From Deferribacteraceae bacterium V6Fe1 (lineage in GTDB: Bacteria; Chrysiogenota; Deferribacteres; Deferribacterales; Deferrivibrionaceae): a stretch of 64,000 nt of DNA. The DNA is taken from the NCBI GenBank assembly GCA_022813675.1, contig CP063375.1, positions 310,001 to 374,000 on the forward strand, written 5' to 3'. Shown here in pieces: positions 59,495 to 64,000 of the stretch. The position numbers and the translations under genes were made by a program. The notes below the pieces were generated by a model. It made no database searches. It saw only the letters and a program-made list of their open reading frames with translations, and had not been told where the DNA came from. Every line of letters begins with the position of its first letter. Positions within the stretch are counted from its first letter, which is position 1.

Positions 59495-60754
59495 CTATTT
59501 TACATTCCGAATTAGATTTAATATCTGCTTATTCTTTTCTATATAAAATTTATAATACACATTATCCTTCTGATTTATCTTTTTGAACTCCTCTTCGGAA
59601 ATGAAATTACCGTTTAGCATATTAAATCCCCATGAATTATAAAAATTTCTAACCTTTAGACCGTCCTTTTCCGGGAGAAATATTCTATCCTCATCTTTTT
59701 GGAGTAAATAGGTCTTCCCCCTGTCGTGACAGTACTCACAATTTACAGTTTCTCTTCTTACCGTGTGAGGAAAAACAGACTTAAAATATCCACCTAAAAA
59801 TTTATTCTCTTCACCTTGCACCAGATTATCCTTTAAACTCGTAAAAAAGGTTATAAATTGAGGCCTAATGGGAGCGTATACCCCCTTTTCATTCTTACCT
59901 ATAAGTACTTGATCATTGATCTTATAAAAAGAGCTTTTTGCATACTCATTACTATAATAAGTCAACCATCTGAAATATTGTTGGTAAGTGCTGTTTTCAA
60001 ATTTGACCCAAAATGTGCCAAATTCCATAGCAGACCAGGCAGAGTGACATGTATAACATTCCAGCTCAGTCATATGCTTTTCAATTTTATGCTCTATAAC
60101 TGTCTTATCAACCTTTTGATGACAATCGGTACAAACCTTAGAAGACTTCTCCCCATTTGAAATACTTGACATATCGTGACAATCTGCACACTTTAGCCCT
60201 AACTCAAAGTGTATGTCAGGGCTCATTTTCATATAACTCTTGTTATCAAATTCAATACCCCTCTGGTATCTTTCGTGGTCATCCCTTATACCCAAACCTA
60301 CATACTCATGCCCGATAAAGTAAGAATTATGACATTTTAAACATGTCTCATTGTTTGGCTTTGCTATCGAGTGAGTTTTCTTGTCAACCCCATGACAATC
60401 AGAGCAGTTTACAACATGACAGCTATTACAATTTTTATCATAAAACTTACTATCTACCTTATCAAATACCTTATGAACAAAATCCTTTTCATTGACTTTG
60501 GTATGCATCGGCGAATTTTTCATATTTTCATAATCTTTATGACACTTCAAACATGTGTCAAAAGTAACAGACTTTACGTAATGGTTTTCACTTGAGACAT
60601 GGCAAGATGTGCAAACTACACCCTTATGCTCACCTGAATTTACAATATCTTTATGACAATTTCCCGTGCACCCTTCCAAAGCATAGCCAAAGCTATTTAA
60701 ACAAAGGGCTGTGAGTATTGTCATTAAGGATAGAATAATCCACTTTTTTACCAT
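59495..60754 (-). CDS. Multiheme cytochrome c (nine CxxCH)
   Basis: This is a periplasmic electron-transfer protein. I start it at ATG 60752-60754 (MVKKWIILSLMTILTALCLN signal), which has AGGA upstream; a GTG at 60769 is the longer alternative. The 419-residue protein has nine CxxCH heme motifs (CTSCH, CLKCH, CNSCH, CSDCH, CLKCH, CADCH, CTDCH, CYTCH, CEYCH). A CTGNCH right after the signal peptide has three residues between the cysteines and may hold a tenth heme. Its start overlaps the upstream 12-heme gene by about 60 bases. It is part of the cytochrome b/c quinol oxidase-like set. Confidence 0.87.
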   Translation of the reverse strand: MVKKWIILSLMTILTALCLNSFGYALEGCTGNCHKDIVNSGEHKGVVCTSCHVSSENHYVKSVTFDTCLKCHKDYENMKNSPMHTKVNEKDFVHKVFDKVDSKFYDKNCNSCHVVNCSDCHGVDKKTHSIAKPNNETCLKCHNSYFIGHEYVGLGIRDDHERYQRGIEFDNKSYMKMSPDIHFELGLKCADCHDMSSISNGEKSSKVCTDCHQKVDKTVIEHKIEKHMTELECYTCHSAWSAMEFGTFWVKFENSTYQQYFRWLTYYSNEYAKSSFYKINDQVLIGKNEKGVYAPIRPQFITFFTSLKDNLVQGEENKFLGGYFKSVFPHTVRRETVNCEYCHDRGKTYLLQKDEDRIFLPEKDGLKVRNFYNSWGFNMLNGNFISEEEFKKINQKDNVYYKFYIEKNKQILNLIRNVK

Positions 60755-62522
60755 ATATCCTGCTTTCACCTTTATCGTGGCAAACTATACATAGATTTGC
60801 CCCGAAAAATCTCGTTAATTCATCTCTACTAAATGGCCTCGAATGCTCCCTGACTACTTTTGAAGAAATTTCCATATTTCCATCATCTATTTCAATAAGT
60901 GAATCGATAGGCTTGCCGCTTTTTTCACAAAGAATGCTTGAAGTAATATCTTTATTCTTCAAAGAAATAAGTCCTCTGCCAAGCCCCGCAAAAAATGGCT
61001 CGCCATGACACTGCCTGCACGAAACAGCCTTCTTACCTGTGTTGTGTCCGTAAAAAGGTGCAAACTTTAAGACCTCCCCCTCATCTAATTTAAAAACATG
61101 CTCTTTTAGTGAGTAGCTGCCATTATCCTCTATCACCGAAAAGAAGGTCTGACAACCCGGAGTAATTGGAGAAATCTTCCCCCTCTGATTTATAGCCAAA
61201 GGGAATGGATAGAATAGCCGGAAATCTTCCTTTTCACTAAATTGTCCTTCGGTATCAGATTTTTTTATATAATCGGTCATCTTTTCCCTTTTGTCATAAA
61301 CCGTATGACAACCGTAACATTGCACCACCACTTTAGAGTGACATGTATAACACTCAAGCCTTTCATGGCCGACTACTTTATGGTTTTCATCATCTAAAAT
61401 TGTCTTTATCTCAATCTTCTTCCCTGTCCTTTTCTTAAAAAGGTAAAATTTATCCCCCTCTTTTATTACATTTGAATATTTTCTCCCTTTTGAAGTAAGC
61501 ACCATCTCCATCCCTGCATAAAGTTTAAAAGGGTAGTTTTTTGACTCAAGAAAAGGGGAATCATTCTCACCGACTATCTTTTCTGTCTTTGGTAAAGATT
61601 TGCCGTCGCCATGGCAATCTTCACATGTAACCTCAACCTGTTCATACATATTTTCATAAACATAACCATCACCCATAATATCTCTTGAGGTATGGCAATC
61701 TATACACTCCATGCCATACTCTTTGTGGATGTCCTCAGGCATATGTCTTAAATTTCTCACTCCGCTGATAAGCTCAGGTCCAGGTAGTCCGTCCTTCGTA
61801 GGCACAAGAGAATTATTCCCGTCATAAAGCCCCTGATAGCTAAGCGATATTCTGCCGCTTCTGTTATGACACCTAAGACAGACATCATCTCCTGGCAATA
61901 CATTCATCTGATGCGTTTTTGCATAAGGCTTCTTACCGTAAATCTGCTCATCTTCACCCTCATATGCCCCGCTGCTGCTATGTGAATAATGACAAGCGGA
62001 ACACCCTGATGAGTGATGAGCCCTGTAACCTTCCATTCTATCTTCACCTACATGACAAAGTGAGCAAAATTTCCGATATAGCTCAGCAGACATATTATCG
62101 TTTGCAGCAGCACTTTCAATCTTTACGGGCTTACCACTTTTATCATAGCTCTTTTGCTCAGAAGTGCCATAAAGTTTTTCAAATTTTTCACCCCAGGCAA
62201 GTGCAGTATTTTTTAAGATACCTGTATTAGTATACATTATCGTAGTATTGACCCTTTTAAACTGATACTCGTGACATTTTCCACAGGTCTTATCCCACAC
62301 ATCCACACTTCCCGGATTTCTTCCGCCAAACATACCTTTATGGGCTATATCTTTATCCTTTGATTTATTGTCTCCGCTATGACAATCAACACAAGTCAAG
62401 TCGTGCGACGGGGAGGTTTTTTCTATATTTTTGTGACAATTAGCACATTCGGAAGCAAAAACCAAATTATGCAATATTGTCCATAATAAAAAAACGCAAA
62501 AAATCACTGATTTTATTTTCAT
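60693..62522 (-). CDS. Multiheme cytochrome c (twelve CxxCH)
   Basis: This is a large exported cytochrome of 609 residues. It has a signal peptide (to about residue 23, LVFA) and twelve CxxCH motifs (CANCH, CVDCH, CGKCH, CSLCH, CSACH, CLRCH, CIDCH, CEDCH, CYTCH, CYGCH, CRQCH, CIVCH), with additional histidines as sixth ligands. The motif spacing is irregular, as in the large periplasmic cytochromes of Geobacter Cbc-type complexes. No lipobox is seen, so it is probably periplasmic. It is transcribed between the four-heme and nine-heme cytochrome genes. Confidence 0.87.
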   Translation of the reverse strand: MKIKSVIFCVFLLWTILHNLVFASECANCHKNIEKTSPSHDLTCVDCHSGDNKSKDKDIAHKGMFGGRNPGSVDVWDKTCGKCHEYQFKRVNTTIMYTNTGILKNTALAWGEKFEKLYGTSEQKSYDKSGKPVKIESAAANDNMSAELYRKFCSLCHVGEDRMEGYRAHHSSGCSACHYSHSSSGAYEGEDEQIYGKKPYAKTHQMNVLPGDDVCLRCHNRSGRISLSYQGLYDGNNSLVPTKDGLPGPELISGVRNLRHMPEDIHKEYGMECIDCHTSRDIMGDGYVYENMYEQVEVTCEDCHGDGKSLPKTEKIVGENDSPFLESKNYPFKLYAGMEMVLTSKGRKYSNVIKEGDKFYLFKKRTGKKIEIKTILDDENHKVVGHERLECYTCHSKVVVQCYGCHTVYDKREKMTDYIKKSDTEGQFSEKEDFRLFYPFPLAINQRGKISPITPGCQTFFSVIEDNGSYSLKEHVFKLDEGEVLKFAPFYGHNTGKKAVSCRQCHGEPFFAGLGRGLISLKNKDITSSILCEKSGKPIDSLIEIDDGNMEISSKVVREHSRPFSRDELTRFFGANLCIVCHDKGESRIYGKKVDYSILNDNTHSPLFK

Positions 62523-62592
62523 GAATACTTTAATATAGAAAAAAGGTAAAAAATCAACTTATTTTTTATAGAAATGAAAATTTGTAATACAA

Positions 62593-63348
62593 CTATTTAA
62601 GATTTTCAACCAAATCGTCAATCTCTTTACTATCCAACGCAATTATAGGCATAACCGTTTTTTCTGATATCTCCCTTGGATTCTTGAGCCATTTTCTGAA
62701 TATATCCTCAGTGATTTTTTTATTTTTTGTTAATATTTTTGACTTATAATACTCACTAAACAAGCCTGACAAATTAGGGCCGATATCCCCTTTGCCGGCT
62801 GGACCGATATTTTTTAATACTGCTCTATGACAATTCCCGCATTTTTTGCCAAATACATTCTCCACATCACTATCAAGAAATACGGGATATGACGCATTTT
62901 CTTTCTTAACGACTTTAACACCATCAAATAGTATCAGCTTCACAAGCTTATTTATAGTAGAGTTGTCAAAGTGAAAATCTGGCATGTATTCGTTTGGCTC
63001 TTTTATCATTTTAAAGATATATTCCCCGGTATTTTTACCGCCGGTGCCATGCAAATCACGAGCAAGAATATTCCCTCTGCCTTCTAAAACATGACATCTT
63101 CTGCAACCGGAATCGTTGACTATCTCTCTGGCTTTTTCCAACACCTTTTCATTAATTAAAAAATCGGCATATTTAGCTGTAATAAGATTAAAATGGGCAA
63201 TATCTTTTCTTGAAGTGATATCAATCCCTCTGTGACAAATAGTGCAATTGGCTTCTCTTGTGTAGTGAGGCTCGTGGCACTTCATACAATTTGACGCAAA
63301 TGTGCTAACAGAAAATAATAGCAAAATGATTAAAAAACGAGCGACCAA
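62593..63348 (-). CDS. Multiheme cytochrome c (four CxxCH)
   Basis: This exported 251-residue cytochrome has a signal peptide (to about residue 18, STFA). Two closely spaced hemes sit at the N-terminus (CMKCH, CTICH). Two further class-I-like motifs follow (CRRCH at about residue 83, CGNCH at about 170), the second followed by NIGPAGKGDIGPNLSGLF, a typical mono-heme cytochrome c loop, and a Met-containing KTVMPIIAL near the end. It overlaps the cytochrome b gene by 19 bases. It probably takes electrons from that cytochrome b and passes them to the larger multihemes. Confidence 0.85.
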   Translation of the reverse strand: MVARFLIILLLFSVSTFASNCMKCHEPHYTREANCTICHRGIDITSRKDIAHFNLITAKYADFLINEKVLEKAREIVNDSGCRRCHVLEGRGNILARDLHGTGGKNTGEYIFKMIKEPNEYMPDFHFDNSTINKLVKLILFDGVKVVKKENASYPVFLDSDVENVFGKKCGNCHRAVLKNIGPAGKGDIGPNLSGLFSEYYKSKILTKNKKITEDIFRKWLKNPREISEKTVMPIIALDSKEIDDLVENLK

Positions 63349-64000
63349 TTTGGCCCCCTAAAATAATAAGCAATTATCGTAAGGATAATAATCAACATTG
63401 TAAAAAATAATGTAAATATCCAAACAGGTTTGTCATCTTTGGAAAACCAACCGTAACCCTCACCCCTTTTTGAAATCTCAGGTAAAAAGAGATACAGGAT
63501 AAAAATTATAGCCAAAATATTAAACAAATACCCTCTAATACTGACAATTTCCTGTATCCACAGCAAAAACCACGCACTTTTTGCAGGATTTGGCGGAGTA
63601 GTAAAATCTGCCGGCACGCCTAAAGGGGATTTAATTACGACTGACAGCACAAGAATTACTAATGTTATTATTAATGCAGGTTTAAGAATACCTTTCTTAA
63701 ATTCGTTTAGGTTAATCTTTTTCTCATCTTGAAGCAAAAGCTTATCTTTTCTGAGTATATACATATGCATACTTACCAAAAAAGTCAGTAAAATAGGCAA
63801 TATTACCACGTGTAAAACGTAAAACCTCAAAAGTGTGTATTTATCCTCTACGGCAAAAGGGACAAGCATGCCTACAAGCTTATCCCCTAAGGGGAGTTGT
63901 CTTATAAGCTCCATACCTGTTGTGGTAGCCCAAAAACTCAGTTGATCAAATGGTAGCAAATACCCTGTATAGGCATAGAAAATTATAAGTAAAAACATCA
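63330..64000 (-). CDS. Cytochrome b/b6-type subunit, C-terminal part (runs off right edge)
   Basis: This is a membrane quinol-oxidising cytochrome b fragment; the start lies beyond position 64000. At least 222 residues are visible with about six helices. They include GYLLPFDQLSFWATTTGMEL (the Qo-side helix region), two heme-type His in YVLHVVILPILLTFLVSMHMYIL, and TTPPNPAKSAWFLLWIQEIV, where the usual PEWY motif of bc1/b6f is replaced by a divergent sequence. Linked to multiheme cytochromes rather than a Rieske protein, it suggests a Cbc-like quinone-to-periplasm complex. The N-terminal half and upstream genes are not in view. Confidence 0.85.
   Translation of the reverse strand, partial: MFLLIIFYAYTGYLLPFDQLSFWATTTGMELIRQLPLGDKLVGMLVPFAVEDKYTLLRFYVLHVVILPILLTFLVSMHMYILRKDKLLLQDEKKINLNEFKKGILKPALIITLVILVLSVVIKSPLGVPADFTTPPNPAKSAWFLLWIQEIVSIRGYLFNILAIIFILYLFLPEISKRGEGYGWFSKDDKPVWIFTLFFTMLIIILTIIAYYFRGPNWSLVF

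Overview
The window comes from an AT-rich (roughly one third G+C), flagellated, Gram-negative anaerobe with an outer membrane, Tat-exported molybdoenzymes, a membrane [NiFe] hydrogenase and many multiheme cytochromes c. This mix best fits the Deferribacterota (Deferribacter/Calditerrivibrio-like). That placement is inference from gene content and composition; no rRNA gene is present. No tRNA, rRNA or CRISPR was seen.

Layout. 1-3171 (minus): TolC, membrane fusion protein and RND pump, the last cut by the left edge. 3361-6774 (plus): YbaK deacylase, HAD phosphatase, a CitA/DcuS-type kinase and its response regulator, which is interrupted by an in-frame TAA. 6767-10172 (minus): tripartite tricarboxylate transporter TctCBA plus an AbrB-like protein. 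10296-16212 (minus): yebC-ruvC-ruvA, rpe and two exported paralogues of unknown role. 16305-18682: two porin-like paralogues and a remnant of a third. 19004-22907 (plus): recJ and rel. 22909-33441 (minus): a flagellin glycosylation island (Maf, PseI, formyltransferase, PseG, PseF, PseC, four-helix bundle protein, PseB), then a small DUF2292 gene and flagellin under a sigma-28 promoter. 33611-38343 (plus): nicotinate phosphoribosyltransferase and hydrogenase small/large/cytochrome b subunits. 38397-47404 (minus): a TtrBA-type oxyanion reductase followed by rhodanese, a probable selenocysteine-containing HMA protein, a PhnD-like sensor, a histidine kinase and a sigma-54 activator. 47670-49085 (plus): a nitronate monooxygenase-like flavoprotein. 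49118-64000 (minus): a sulfur/extracellular respiration locus with a partial cytochrome b, three multiheme cytochromes, ArsR, rhodanese lipoprotein, porin, a 71-residue protein, PsrABC and a TPR protein. An IS1634-type element with a 271-bp target duplication interrupts it.

How the genes work together. The right half encodes anaerobic respiration: H2 oxidation by the uptake hydrogenase, quinol oxidation by the cytochrome b/c genes or by NrfD-type PsrC, and reduction of sulfur compounds or oxyanions by PsrA and the TtrA-like enzyme. The PhnD-like sensor, kinase and sigma-54 activator probably control the TtrBA operon, whose upstream region has a sigma-54-like promoter and two identical 15-bp palindromes spaced 22 bp apart. 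The pse island probably makes an N-formylated pseudaminic acid for flagellin.

Most notable observations: the TGA at the first CxxC position of the HMA protein; the long IS target duplication that leaves the rhodanese gene and its core promoter intact; the shared Gly-Cys C-termini of three exported proteins; heptanucleotide tandem repeats inside pseC; an Asp in place of a proximal-cluster Cys in the hydrogenase small subunit; and a CsrA-like hairpin in the flagellin leader.
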